49,394 nt of DNA from Mastigamoeba balamuthi (taxonomy: Eukaryota > Evosea > Mastigamoebida > Mastigamoebidae), in assembly GCA_902651635.1 (NCBI GenBank), contig CACRSC010001202.1, forward strand, positions 15,059-64,452, in the 5' to 3' direction. Position 1 is the first letter of the stretch. Every line of letters begins with the position of its first letter. Positions 12,437 through 22,821 of this stretch are shown piece after piece. The notes below the pieces were generated by a model. That model had not been told where the DNA came from, did no database searches, and saw only the letters and a program-made list of their open reading frames with translations. A program made the position numbers and the translations under genes.

Positions 12437-13786
12437 TCACGGCAGGCGTGCTGTGCTTCCCCAGCCAGCGAGCAGCGAGGGTGGTGCTGCCCTGCCAGCG
12501 CTCTGGAACAGCCTGGGCAGTGTGGCAAGGGCCAGCAGCGCCACCGACAACCCGGCCACCAGAGAGACCTCGCTGAGCAGCACCACCTCGAGCGCCAGCG
12601 ATCCTCCCAGCAGCGCTGTGTGCACTGTGCCCTCTGCGCCGCACAGGCAGTCGGGGAAGCCCAGGCCGTTGCCCCGTCCCACTGCCAGCAGCGCCACGAC
12701 GGCCAGCAGCCCGCACAGCGCGGCAGCCAGCGGGCACCCCAGCGAGCGCAGCAGCCAGCTGGCCGCCTGCAGCAGCGCCACGCACAGCCCCCACGCCAGC
12801 GCACCCGCCGCTCCCTCGCGTGGCGGCGCCGATGCCGACAGCGACGACTCGGCACTGCAGACGCCGCTCGCGGCCAGGGGACTCCGCGGCAGTGCCACTC
12901 TCGGCACAGAGAACGACGGCGAGGAGGCGGAGCCGTCGGCCCTGAGCCTGTGCTGCTTGTTCTCGCTCTCGAGGGTGCGCACGCCGGCACTGAGCCTGTG
13001 CTGCTTTTTCTGGCCCTCGAGGCCGCGATCGTCGGCCCTGTCGCTGGGCTGCTGGCTCTCGCTCTCGAGGCTCCGCACGCCGGCACTGAGCCTGTGCTGC
13101 GTGCTCTCGCCCTCGAGGCTGCGCACGCTGGCGCTGAACCTTGGTTGCTTGCTCTCGCCCTCGAGGCTGCGCACGCTGCTGTACCTCAGGCTGGGCTGCT
13201 TGTTACCGCTCTCGAGGCTACCCACGCTGGCACTGAGCCTGAGCTGCGTGTTCTCGCCCTCGAGGCCGCGGACGACGGACCTCAGGTGCTCTGCGCGCTG
13301 CCGGGCGTCTGCCAGCGCCCGCTCCCTGCGCCCCACGCGGGCCCTCTCCAGCGCCGCCCGCTGCTCTGCCGCCGCCCTCTGCACCCGCAGCCTCTCGCCG
13401 TCGCCCACGGCCTCGCGCAGGCGCCGCTGCGCCTCTGCTGTGCGCTGCTGGAGCGCGCGGACCTCGGAGAGCAGGCGGCTGCGCTCTGCCAGCGCGCGGT
13501 CCCTCTGTGCCACTGCGGCCCGTGCTGCAGTGTCCGCGGCCCTGCCCTGGTGCTGCAGCTGCTCGCCCTCCCTCTGCGAGCTGGCCAGCTGGCCCTCGAG
13601 CTGCAGCACGCGCTGCGACGCTGCCTGGGCCTCGCTGCGCTGCTGCCGGGCTGCTCGCTGGCAGTCGGTGAGCTGCCGCAGGAGCTTGGCGAGGAGATCC
13701 GCCTGCAGGGCGTGCCCCGAAAGGGGTGGGTCGGTGTGGGCCTGGAAGTGCTGCTCCTCGGTGGTTGCTGTTGGCCTTCTGCTCAT
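12437..13786 (-). CDS. Coiled-coil protein with C-terminal membrane segments, copy 2
   Basis: A single-exon frame of 449 residues starting [11 protein letters not shown]; this ATG is chosen because copy 1 starts at the same place. Residues of about 30–200 are Ala/Arg/Gln/Glu-rich and predicted coiled coil (ALAERSRLLSEVRALQQRT). Residues of about 195–300 are six degenerate repeats of 16–17 residues (consensus SAxVRSLEGESKQHRL). Residues of about 345–440 hold three or four hydrophobic segments (SWLLRSLGCPLAAALCGLLA and SLVAGLSVALLALATL among them). It is probably tail-anchored or polytopic in an internal membrane with a cytosolic rod. I do not recognise a family. Upstream sequence (13840–13885) is shared with copy 1 (11900–11944), so the promoter was duplicated too. 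Confidence 0.7.
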   Translation of the reverse strand: MSRRPTATTEEQHFQAHTDPPLSGHALQADLLAKLLRQLTDCQRAARQQRSEAQAASQRVLQLEGQLASSQREGEQLQHQGRAADTAARAAVAQRDRALAERSRLLSEVRALQQRTAEAQRRLREAVGDGERLRVQRAAAEQRAALERARVGRRERALADARQRAEHLRSVVRGLEGENTQLRLSASVGSLESGNKQPSLRYSSVRSLEGESKQPRFSASVRSLEGESTQHRLSAGVRSLESESQQPSDRADDRGLEGQKKQHRLSAGVRTLESENKQHRLRADGSASSPSFSVPRVALPRSPLAASGVCSAESSLSASAPPREGAAGALAWGLCVALLQAASWLLRSLGCPLAAALCGLLAVVALLAVGRGNGLGFPDCLCGAEGTVHTALLGGSLALEVVLLSEVSLVAGLSVALLALATLPRLFQSAGRAAPPSLLAGWGSTARLP

Positions 13787-13909
13787 TGGTAGAGGAGGAC
13801 TTGCTTGCTGTCTGTGTAGTGTTCCTGGAGATTCAGAGCCCCGTTTTATCGGCGGTGCGGGGGTGTAGTTCCGAGAACCCCGCAAGCACACAAGCGAGCT
13901 CTCAAGTGA

Positions 13910-14669
13910 TTTTTGGGGCGTGTGTCTGCACTTGTTGAGACTCGTGATGGTTCAAAATTCAACCCACACCGTATTTCAAAACCCTCCAGCAAAGTCCCCA
14001 CACCGCCCCAAAGTACTGCGATTACGCCGCACGCCGAGCATCTCAGAACGGGGAGCAGCCCAACCAGGCCCAGAGCGGCTTCCAGTGGGCAGCTCACGCA
14101 CATGCGGGCCATCAAGCAGAGGATCGCGTGGAGAAGCTACAGGACATGGAGGACAAGATCGAGAGCGGCTTCGCCCACCTGCAGGGCCGGATGCAGCGCA
14201 CCGAGGCACGGCTCGCGTCGCGCAATTGACGACGTCGCCGCAAAGCTCGACGCGGCCGTCTCATGCCTTGACGGCCACGATGCTGATGGAACCCCAGCCA
14301 CTAGTTGCCTCGCACTTGGCAGAGAGGACCCTCAAGCTCACGCAGGCAGCCTCCGCAGCCCGCCTGAGCAGCGAGGCTCTCAGGTCTGCCGAGCAGCGGG
14401 CGCACAGAGCCAGCGAGGTCCGTGAGAGGCGTTGCGGACATCGCCTGTGCTGAGCAGCAGGTGAACGCGGCCAAGGGCAGCACAGCCAAGGCAAGACTCG
14501 AGACGTGCAAGAGGTCGCTGGTCGAGATGGATGCAAAGACAGTCATCGCGCACAACGCTGTATAGAAGGCCAAGGAGCGCTCTGAGGCTTCTCAGTTCGA
14601 ACTCAAGAGGGTTCTGGAGGCCACTGCTGCCGGGGAAACGCCAGAATATCCTGCGGAAGCGACCGAGTG
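13910..14669 (+). pseudogene. Decayed coiled-coil gene
   Basis: Plus-strand fragments in different frames read as heptad-rich protein: EKLQDMEDKIESGFAHLQGR (about 14130), IDDVAAKLDAAVSCL (about 14225), ASAARLSSEALRSAEQRAHR (about 14350) and KAKERSEASQFELKRVLEAT (about 14567). A stop codon interrupts the last stretch (after HNAV, 14562), and frame changes separate the others without usable splice sites. It ends at TGA near 14669. I interpret it as a broken gene for a rod-like protein. Confidence 0.5.
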
Positions 14670-14820
14670 AGTTCAGTGAGGCCACTGCGATTGGCGGCCT
14701 CCCTTAGAGTGTGATGAGTTCAAAACTGCTGAAATGGACACTCTACGTGTGCCACGTCAGATTTCGTCCACGCGTAATCTGATAAGGATTTATTCTCCAC
14801 TCGCAATCAGAGAGCCCGAG

Positions 14821-16340
14821 ATGGAAGCAGCAGCGCCTGCACCAGCAGCACTGGCGGCAACACAAGCCATTGCTCAGGGGTCTCTACCGCAGGACGCGCC
14901 GGCAGAACCGCCCCGCGACATCGTGGAGATGGAGAGCAGCGCAGCGTGGTGCACCAGCGCTGCCGCACCCACCGAGCACGGAGGCTCCTCCGCGTACTGG
15001 CTCTACCGCAGGCCCCTGCTGGACACCGCAGCTGCCCCGCACGTCCTGCTGCTCTCGGGGATCGCCACGACACACCGCATGTGCGTCCGCGCCGGCCTGG
15101 CTGGCCCCAAAACCCGCAGTTGCACTTTTTATCAGTTTTGCGATTCCGCCGTTGCGGTTTTCTTCACACTGGACCGGCGCTCAGATTTGCGAAGCCCGTC
15201 TGGTGTCCATCCGTGTGCCCATTGCACAAGCTTCCGTGCGGCAAGGCTGTATGCCAACGCGAAAGAACCCAGCGTTTTCGTTTTGTTTTGGTTAACTCTC
15301 GAATGATATTGTATCGCTTCTTCTGGGTGACGGAATGACCAGACGCCCTATCGCCCTGTGGCTTCAGGTGGGAGTCTGTGGTGATGAGGTTGTGCGTCAC
15401 CGAGGGCATGTTCGTGATGGCGGTGGACCACAGGGGGTGCGGGGCATCTCCCAAGACCGCTGCGAGCATCTCCATCGCCCTCATGGCACGCGATGCCGCC
15501 AAGGCCCTCGAGCACGCCGGCTGGTGGCCTGCCACGCGCACCCACGTCCTCGGCATCAGCATGGGTGGCATGATCGCCCAGGTCCAATTCAATTCAATTC
15601 AATTGCTCTTGCGTTCTTTTGGCAGAAAACCCCGACCAGAAAACTCGATAGAAACCGCTGACTTGACTACTCTACAGGAGCTGGCGCTGCTGAGGCCGGA
15701 GGGCATCGCGTCGCTGACGCTGGCATCGACGAGCGCCGGGGGTGCTACGCCGCTGTGGTCGCTGCCGTCGTGCCGAGGGCTGTGGAGCATGGCCAGGGCG
15801 TCGGCCCACGCCGGCGACCCCGAGAAGGTCCTCGAGGCGACCTGCCCGATGCTCTGGACCGACGACGTCATCCGCGCGCGCCGCGAGGACCTCGTCGCCC
15901 ACCTGCGCCGCACGGCCTCGATAATGGCCCCCGTCCCGCGCGACGTGGTCCGCGCGCACGGCGTGGCGATCATGCGGCACGACACACGGGCGCGGCTGGC
16001 GGGGCTCAGGGAGGCCGGCGTCCGCGCTCAGGTGCTCGTGGGCGACGCCGACGCCATGATCAGCCCCAGCGCCTCGCGGGCGATGGCCGAGAAGCTGCGG
16101 TGTCCGCTGCACGTGCACAGAGGGGCGGGGCACGAGCTGGCCGTCGGCACAGACGACCCCGAGTGGCTCTTCTCTCACGTCGTCCCGTTCATCAGGAACC
16201 TGGCAGTGCCCCAGCAGGCCCCTCCCCAGACACAAGCCGGCCCTGCTACCACGAGTGCATCTGGCGTGCCGTCTGTGCCAACTCCTGCTCGTTCAGTTGC
16301 TCATGGCACGGTACCTTCTGCAGTCACGAACACCAACTGA
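14821..16340 (+). CDS. Alpha/beta hydrolase-fold protein
   Basis: Exons 14821–15080, 15368–15581 and 15678–16340 join in phase to give 378 residues. Fold landmarks occur in order: HVLLLSGIATTH (oxyanion strand/loop), WESVVMRL, VMAVDHRGCGAS (strand before the D-x-RG-x-G-x-S motif), the nucleophile elbow GISMGGM with Ser about 151, an acid candidate in VGDADAMI (about 281–283) and His about 310 in GAGHELAV. The catalytic triad is therefore complete. The substrate cannot be predicted. The C-terminal 50 residues are Ala/Pro/Ser/Thr-rich and probably unstructured. The second intron contains a tandem CAATT repeat. An in-frame ATG at 14734 is an alternative start, less likely because the extension lacks conserved features. 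Confidence 0.85.
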
Positions 16341-16401
16341 AGAAAAGTCCCTCATAAGCCTGAGAAGCAGTAGATGTAATAACAAATACAGGACCCCGTG
16401 T

Positions 16402-16406
16402 AAAAA
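16402..16406 (-). terminator. RNA polymerase III terminator of tRNA-Lys
   Basis: A run of five T on the minus strand begins four bases after the tRNA 3' end, as expected for polymerase III termination. Confidence 0.8.
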
Positions 16407-16409
16407 GAA

Positions 16410-16482
16410 CGCCGACCGAGGGGGTCGAACCCTCGACCACACGGTTAAGAGCCGTGCGCTCTACCGACTGAGCTAGGTCGGC
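16410..16482 (-). tRNA. tRNA-Lys (anticodon CTT)
   Basis: A complete cloverleaf without intron: acceptor GCCGACC pairs with GGTCGGC, followed by discriminator G; D-arm AGCTCAGTCGGTAGAGC; anticodon stem CACGG/CCGTG with loop CTCTTAA; T-arm GGTTCGAACCC. CCA is not encoded, as usual in eukaryotes. The flanking DNA is markedly AT-richer than the gene. Confidence 0.97.
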
Positions 16483-16499
16483 TTCACAGTTTTTAAGTA

Positions 16500-17830
16500 T
16501 CTAGTCGCGCCAGAACGATCCTCCGTGGACACAATCCTCTCACTGCTTGCATAGTCTTACTTCTATTACCTCCATATGGTGTACAATAATTATTTGGTCG
16601 TTTTGACACAAGTCATTGGTCGATTTCTCCAGTTTTTTTCAGGGGTGTGAAGGAGTGAAGCAATCAGTCCTTCCTCTTATCCTTGTATCCAACGTTTTTA
16701 AAAAAATATCCAGCAAATTAAAGCCAAATCAATGGTGGGCATGCAGTGAGAGCTGATCATCAGCCTGATTACCGATTTGACTGACGAGCTTGATGATAAA
16801 CGTGAGCAAGATGCGTGCTGCTAGTGCCATGAAGGAGGATAAAGGCCCATTGTCTGCAGAGGCACTGCTGGATGTTTTCATTGAAGTGGAGAATGCCAAG
16901 TGGGTAAACGTCTCCAACTGTGAGCTTCATCTTAATCTTCCATGCAAGAACGTTTTACTGCTTCTCAGTCCAGGTATCTCACTTGGGATCACCATTCATC
17001 TTCTCTGCCACACACCAGTGAACTCTGCATGATTGTGCAGATATTTTTCAAATCTTGTTCAGTGCAGCCATGGAGCTGAGAGATGCTTTCTTCTCGCTTA
17101 TATCACTGGAAGTCATGACCTACATTACCTCTGTGCTCGAGGGATCCTGACATGGTCAACATGCTGCCAATTCTCATGGTCCAGTCCCTGTTGTGTCAAC
17201 AGGTGAGCCAACAAGGCCTTGTGTACAATTCAACACCAACGTGACCTCTGCAGGGATGGTCGAGGTGCTAGTTCAGCTCACTGTTCATGCCATTGCATAT
17301 GGTACACGGTATGCAAGCTCTCTGAAGGAGTACCTCGACCTCAGTCCTGGCCAGAGACCTGGTGCTTTCAAGAAGATGTCAGTGTCTGGGAAGAAGAAGG
17401 CCAAGTTCTTTTGGCAGACACACTGAAACAAGCTCAAAGCAGTTTTCAATGCTGTGGACTATGACGTATTGGCACAGTACATCTCAACAGCATGTTCACT
17501 TTGTTATTAAACGAAGATAATTCTATGTCAATGCATACCCAACGTGACCAAGAACAACACAATAATGAACATGTTCAACCACTACATCACGAAGATTATG
17601 AACCAAAAATAGGATGACATCCTGGAACTTATTTCCCTGTGGTGCCCCTGAACATTCCCTTCCAGGACACAACACAACCGCCCTCCCTACACACGCCACC
17701 CCCCCTAACCCATTCTTTTCCTCAAATAATGTATTTCCTGGCCCCGCAAGGGGCCATCCCTCACTGTCAGTGGAAGGAAAGAAGAAGAGGTGATTACCGC
17801 GATTAACGATAACAAAGATATTTCTCAATC
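16500..17830 (+). other. AT-richer block with broken coding-like frames
   Basis: Base composition drops to near balance here, unlike the GC-rich genes on both sides. Plus-strand fragments look protein-like: MKEDKGPLSAEALLDVFIEV (about 16828), MELRDAFFSLISLEVMTYIT (about 17070), LTVHAIAYGTRYASSLKEYL (about 17277) and, after a stop at 17424, NKLKAVFNAVDYDVLAQYIS. The frames are interrupted by stops, and I found no convincing introns to remove them. It is possibly a decayed gene or an acquired fragment. I recognise no family. Confidence 0.4.
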
Positions 17831-17863
17831 AACTGGTTTGCTTGCTTCACGATTCTGCAACAC

Positions 17864-20638
17864 ATGGCAACCCAGCCACAAACAGCTCGTGGAAGTGTGA
17901 GCACTGATGTTTGCAGTGGCGAAACACCCACAGCTGCGGATGGGTACTTGCCTGCCACCCCTCCACCGGCGAAGCGTGCAATCACGGGGTGCACTGGACG
18001 CCCTCTCAACCCCTCGGAGGCCACGGCAGCACAAGGTGAGTGACTTCCAATCACAGCCCCTGCAGCCAGCAATGAGATTGATCCTATGACAGTGTACTTG
18101 GACCTCTTGAGGAGTCCAAGCACTGCGGACGCGGAGGTGCTTGCACTATCTGGCCTCCACGACGTGCTGCTGGGTGGAGGAGAGCCCACGAGGGTGCTCC
18201 TCGAGTGCAGGACACCACGGGACATCCCCCGCCTCATCCAGGTTGCCCGCGACCACTCAAGGCCCAGAGGCATGCCTTACTGCTGCCACCACATTCTCAC
18301 CGCGAGCTGCCTGCGTCTCATAGCATTCTCGGTCGTCCTGGAGTCCGCGGATCCCACCGGGTCGTTGCTCAGGGCTGCCGATAACGAGAGCCTTGCCCGC
18401 TCCTTCGGTCTCGTGCGCAAAAAGTGGTTCGAGGGCTGTGAGCTCGACAGCGAGAAGGTGTTCGAGTTCATCGGACGCGAGCAGACCGTCGGCGAGGTGC
18501 TCTGCTCCTTCGCCCGCAAGTACGACACGGTGCACGTGATGCACAGGCATCGCGACGGGATCCACGCGGTCCAGGCAGCTACGTGCGGCGCGCCAGGGAC
18601 GGGCAAGACTCGTATAGCCGACTTCGTGGCCTCGCTCAGCAGCCTTGACCCAGAGAAACTCCGCCAGCTGGCCCGCTCGGCGCCCACGGAGCGGCGTGCT
18701 GACCTCTCAGACGAGTTCTGCACGACGGTGCGCGCGTGGGTGCCGCTCGCGATGACGTTCAACGGGTCGACGCCGTTCCAGCAGCAGGAATCGGACCTTA
18801 GCGTCTTCATAACCGCCTGCGCCCTGCGTCTGTTCCTTTCGTCAGTTCTCGCGTCCCCTGACCGCAGCGCACACGAAAACTGATGCAAATGCTCAGGTAC
18901 CTGTTCAAGCACCGCGGTCTGCAGTGGGAGTCGCTGCTGGCGTGGGCCCTCTGGTCGGGGTTTGAGTGCACCTTGGCGAGGGCCATCGAGGTGATCGCGC
19001 TGCACCACGCCCACGAACGCCCCACGGAGCGCCCCGTCTCGCTCGTCATCTGCACCGACGAGATCGTGCGGGCCGACGGCTATCCCACGCCTCGCTTCCA
19101 TGACAACGCGAGGTACGTGGTCGCGAGCCTCGACAGAGCGGGGTGGTGCGAGGGCTTGGTCGTGTATTCCCTCACAACGACGCTCGACCTCGAGATCCCC
19201 GAGTCTGCTGCGAGGTCGTGTGGATCGACAATTGACTGGATTCCACTCTGGTCCCCGGAGCTCGAGGCTACACTCGGGCTCTTCCGGCACCCCGGTGGCC
19301 TGGTGATGAGCAACCTGGCTATGCATAACGGGGATGCCGACAGACTGGGGAAGATAGTCCGGTCTCAGGCCTTTCTCTCGCTCGTGGCCGAGGCAGGAGG
19401 GCACTTCCGCACGCTCCTGGGGCTACTGAATGCAGCATGCGATCTCGTCAAGGCGGCTCCCGATGCATGCAGCCGCAGCACCCTGTTCAGCAGGTACCGC
19501 GCACGGTACGCCCACTTCGGCCAATCCCCATTGGGAGCCCTGTCTTCGGTCCTCCGCTGTGCTGTGCTCGGCGTGCCCGTCCGCCTGTCGAAAGTTGCGG
19601 TTCCTGCGAGTGAGACCATGTCAGGGCACACGTGGGCGAGCCTTGTGAGGAGCGGCACGCTCTGCAACGCCCTGAGCCAGTTCGCTGCTCTGTCAGCGGG
19701 TGTCGATGCCGACATCGTTCCCCAGATCCCACCACTCCGGATGCGCGTGTGGGCACAGTCGGTGCTCAGCAAGGCTGGCAGCGACCCGTCTCCTTCCTGC
19801 GAGCTCTGCGTCGCCAATGCGCTGTACCGCATGACAGAAGACGAGCCGGGCTGGGACTGGAGCAGGATGCTGATGTTCCACGCCAACTGGGAGGTCCTGC
19901 GTGCTGCATTGCGAGCGGGCGAGGAGTGCACACTCGGAATGATGTACCCAGGCGCCACCTTCTCTGACTCCTCGCTCGAGTGCACAACAGTCTGCCTTCC
20001 CCAGGCACCATCAGTATTCCAGGCCGTTGGCGTGGTACGCCATCACGTTTCGAGTGCGATCATAGCTCGAGGACTGACATCTCTCATGCAGATTGCGAAC
20101 TTTCCACCGGGTGCGGACACGGACGAAGCCCCCGTTCTTCTCTGGGGAGTGAACACCCCGGGGTGCGTCTCTGGCTCATGCGTCATCTGACTCAGCATCG
20201 TGTTAGTGCCGGATTGGTGGTGAGGCTCCCTATGCCTCGCCATCCCAGAGAGACCCTGCCTGAACTGTCAGGGTGCTGCCCTGTCTTCCTGGAGATCGAG
20301 TGTTCAGCGAGGGATGCACTGGAATCGGTCGACACAGAGGAAGTCGGGGCGAAGTGGAGAAAGCTGTCCTCACTCCTCGGTGCGCCATGTGCAGCTGGTT
20401 CCCGCCCCTGTGAGCAAGCAAGCTTATTCCCTGAGCAGACGAGAACCACGAGTGGATGGATAGGATCAGCTTCGAGAAGAGCGATGCTGTGCTTGTTATA
20501 ATTACCTGCCGCATGGTCGCCCCGGATCTCAAGTTTCCCGAGGGCTCCAAGATCATCGTTGTAGGGCGTGACACTCTGATGAGCCTCTACGGCCCCAACC
20601 TGAGCTGCCGCCCCTGGTTCCTGGCACACCACTTCTAG
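17864..20638 (+). CDS. Crinkler/RHS-like P-loop NTPase protein
   Basis: Exons 17864–18035, 18066–18840, 18897–20162, 20207–20409 and 20439–20638 join in phase to give 871 residues. The N-terminal 57 residues are Thr/Pro-rich with a basic PPPAKRA patch. Walker A is GAPGTGKT at about 232–239, followed by the strand AMTFNGSTPF and a Walker B-type VICTDEIV (Asp about 370). This layout and the spacing fit the NTPase of Crinkler and trypanosome RHS-type proteins. The C-terminal 130 residues (LEIECSARDAL, VLVIITCRM) could be the effector or nuclease-like domain of such proteins, but no catalytic motif is certain. Role unknown; such proteins are often nuclear. The first intron is only 30 nt (an in-phase 21-nt alternative exists), so that join is the least secure. 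Confidence 0.65.
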
Positions 20639-20852
20639 GTCAGCTCCGGCTACATGGCAGCCCCCATCGATGCGTGAGAGTGGAGCCGTCTGTAGCGTCC
20701 ATTTGGGGGTCCCTACTCAGACCTCTTGGCAAAAATGACCGCCGACCGAGTGAGAGGATTAGTTCGTCCATGCCTTTTTTGTCTCTATGCCGTTGTGTGA
20801 TTGAGCCCCGCATCATCCAGGGGCTGAAATCAAGCGAGCGGCGTGTTTGGTC

Positions 20853-20894
20853 GAACAAGAGTCAGAACAAGAACAAGAACAAGAACAAGAAAAA
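20853..20894. repeat. GAACAA repeat in the 5' leader
   Basis: A short AACAAG-type tandem array ends four bases before the ATG of the TEDC1-like gene, so it lies in its leader. It would read as Glu-Gln repeats in frame, but no ATG precedes it. Confidence 0.75.
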
Positions 20895-20897
20895 GAT

Positions 20898-22687
20898 ATG
20901 ATTCTGCCTCCAAATCTAGATTCGTTACTGGGATTCATAGCGAACGCGGGAGCGCTGATGGAGACGCGTCGGGTGCTGGCGTCGTTCTGCCGCATGCTGC
21001 GCGACTGGGGCGTCGGCGCCACCAGCCCCCTCACCCCCGACGACCTCGTCCACGCCAAGCACAACCGCCTGCCCCCCCGCGGCCCCCGAGCCCTCTGAGG
21101 CCCCCGAGGCCCCCGCAGAGGCCTCCGACTCGCCCTGCCCCTGCCCCGCCCTCTGGCCCGCCCTGCGCGACCTGGCCCTGCTCGCCTCGGCCGGCTGCTC
21201 CTCCCCCCTGCCCGCGCCGCTCGCTGCGCCCCGCCCTGCCCGCGGCGGCGGCCCCGTGCGGTTCGTGCGCCACGCGCTGGGCCTCTGGGGCTGCCCCCCC
21301 GCCTGCTGCGCTGTGGGGCCCCGCTGCCCGCCCAGGAGGCTGCTGCTGGCCCTCGCCTGGCTCGTGGCCCGCTGCGGGCTGTGGTCGCGGCACGTCGCGG
21401 GGCGCTGGAGGGCCGTCGCCGAGGCCCCGGGGGCGTCGCCTGCGCTGCAGCCGCTGCGCCGCCCGCTGCCCCCGGACACGTCGCTCGCCCACGAGGGCGC
21501 GGCTGCCGCGGCTGCCGTCGAGTCGCTGGCCGCGCACGCGGCGGCCCTGCGCAGGCTGCGCGCGTGGCCCTCGCAGCGCACTTGGGTGCCGCTCTCCTGC
21601 CCGCCTGTGGGGGAGTTGTGCTGCTGTGGAGCTGTGCTCTGCGCTGCTGTGGCTGTGGGTCTGAGCCGTGTGCTGTTGCGGATTTGTGCTCTGTTCTGTT
21701 GCGGATATGCGCTATGCGCTGCTGTGGGTCTGTGCTCTGTGCTACTGTGGGCCTGATGCGCTGCTGTGGATCTGAGCCATGTGCTGTTGTGGGTTTGTGC
21801 TCTGCTGTCGCGGGTCTGTACTATTTGCTGCTATGGATCTGCGCTATGCTATGTGTTCTGGCGGCGAGGTGCTCACGACGGCGCTGCTGCAGGGTCCTGT
21901 GCTGCAGGCTGAGGTCCGCGCGCTGCGGGCGGAAGCGTCCGAGGTGGCCAACCTCCTCGATTGCTACGCCAAGCAGGTGCACGCGGCCACCCGCGTGTGC
22001 CGGCACTCGATGTGCGCTCTCCCGACTCCCCCCGACCGGCTGCCGGCTTCGGTCCTGACGCCACGCGGCCCAGGTCGGAGGTGTACCTGATGAGGGAGCC
22101 GCGCGCTGTCGACGACGGCATGAGGAGGGCCGCGCAGGCGAGGGAGATGGAGGAGACCTGGAAGGCCACAGAGGCCGCGTTCTGGCGCTGGATGGTCCGT
22201 GCCCTCGAGCATCCCGCAATATCAATTGATTCTGATTCCGTCTGCCGCGCAGGAGACCGTCGTCGAGCTGCAGGAGAAGGAGACGCCCGCGGCGCCGGCC
22301 GAGTCGGCAGCCAAGCCCGAGGCGACGTGGGAGGCGCTCGTCGAGCTGCACGCGCAGACGTCGCAGGTGACGGGCCTGCAGGGCCTCGCGGACGAGCCCT
22401 CGTACGAGTCGGTGCTCTCGGCCGCGGTGGAGCGGCCCAGCAGGTCTCACAGGTGGTGCGTCTACGCCATGCCCGAGGAGCCCCCGGAGGCTGGCAGGCT
22501 CGCGGTCCCCAAGCACCAGCCGCGGCCTCCCAGCGACTGCGCCAAGGAGGTCGCGCGGCTGCAGTCGCTGGCCGAGTCCGCCAGGAGCGAGCTCGCGCTG
22601 GCAAGGGCCCGCCGGGCGCAGCGCCTCAGCGAGATCGCCGAGGAGCTCGTCGGCTCGGGCGTGGTCGCGATCTCACCCCTCAGCTGA
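20898..22687 (+). CDS. TEDC1-like protein (tubulin epsilon/delta complex), apparent frameshift
   Basis: Exons 20898–21585, 21893–21996, 22074–22194 and 22253–22687 give about 448 residues if one base is dropped from the C7 run at 21072–21078; no usable intron explains that shift. The N-terminus (LASFCRMLRDWGVGATSPLT then DDLVHAKHN) and RLLLALAWLVARCGLW resemble TEDC1 (DUF4509), which binds TEDC2 and delta/epsilon tubulin at centrioles and basal bodies. The C-terminal half is coiled coil (LARARRAQRLSEIAEELV). The ATG at 20898 is the first in frame. The 307-nt first intron is filled by a degenerate tandem repeat and its acceptor is uncertain (21892 or 21907). Family call moderate; a one-base sequencing error is as likely as a true frameshift. 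Confidence 0.5.
21605..21860. repeat. Degenerate tandem repeat inside an intron
   Basis: Units of about 30 bases around TGCTGTGG-TCTGTGCTCTG recur roughly eight times with drift. They lie inside the first intron of the TEDC1-like gene. The repeats hold TGCTGTG motifs but no polypyrimidine tract. Confidence 0.7.
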
Positions 22688-22821
22688 CGCTCCCCGAACG
22701 AGTTAACACCGGACGCCGGGCCATTCCGCCTTGCAGATTCAGACGCTCGCTATTATTAGAGCGCCGTTGTGCATCTCCAGGTCACCGGTCGGCATTCCTC
22801 CACTGTTGCCAGCACTGCAAG

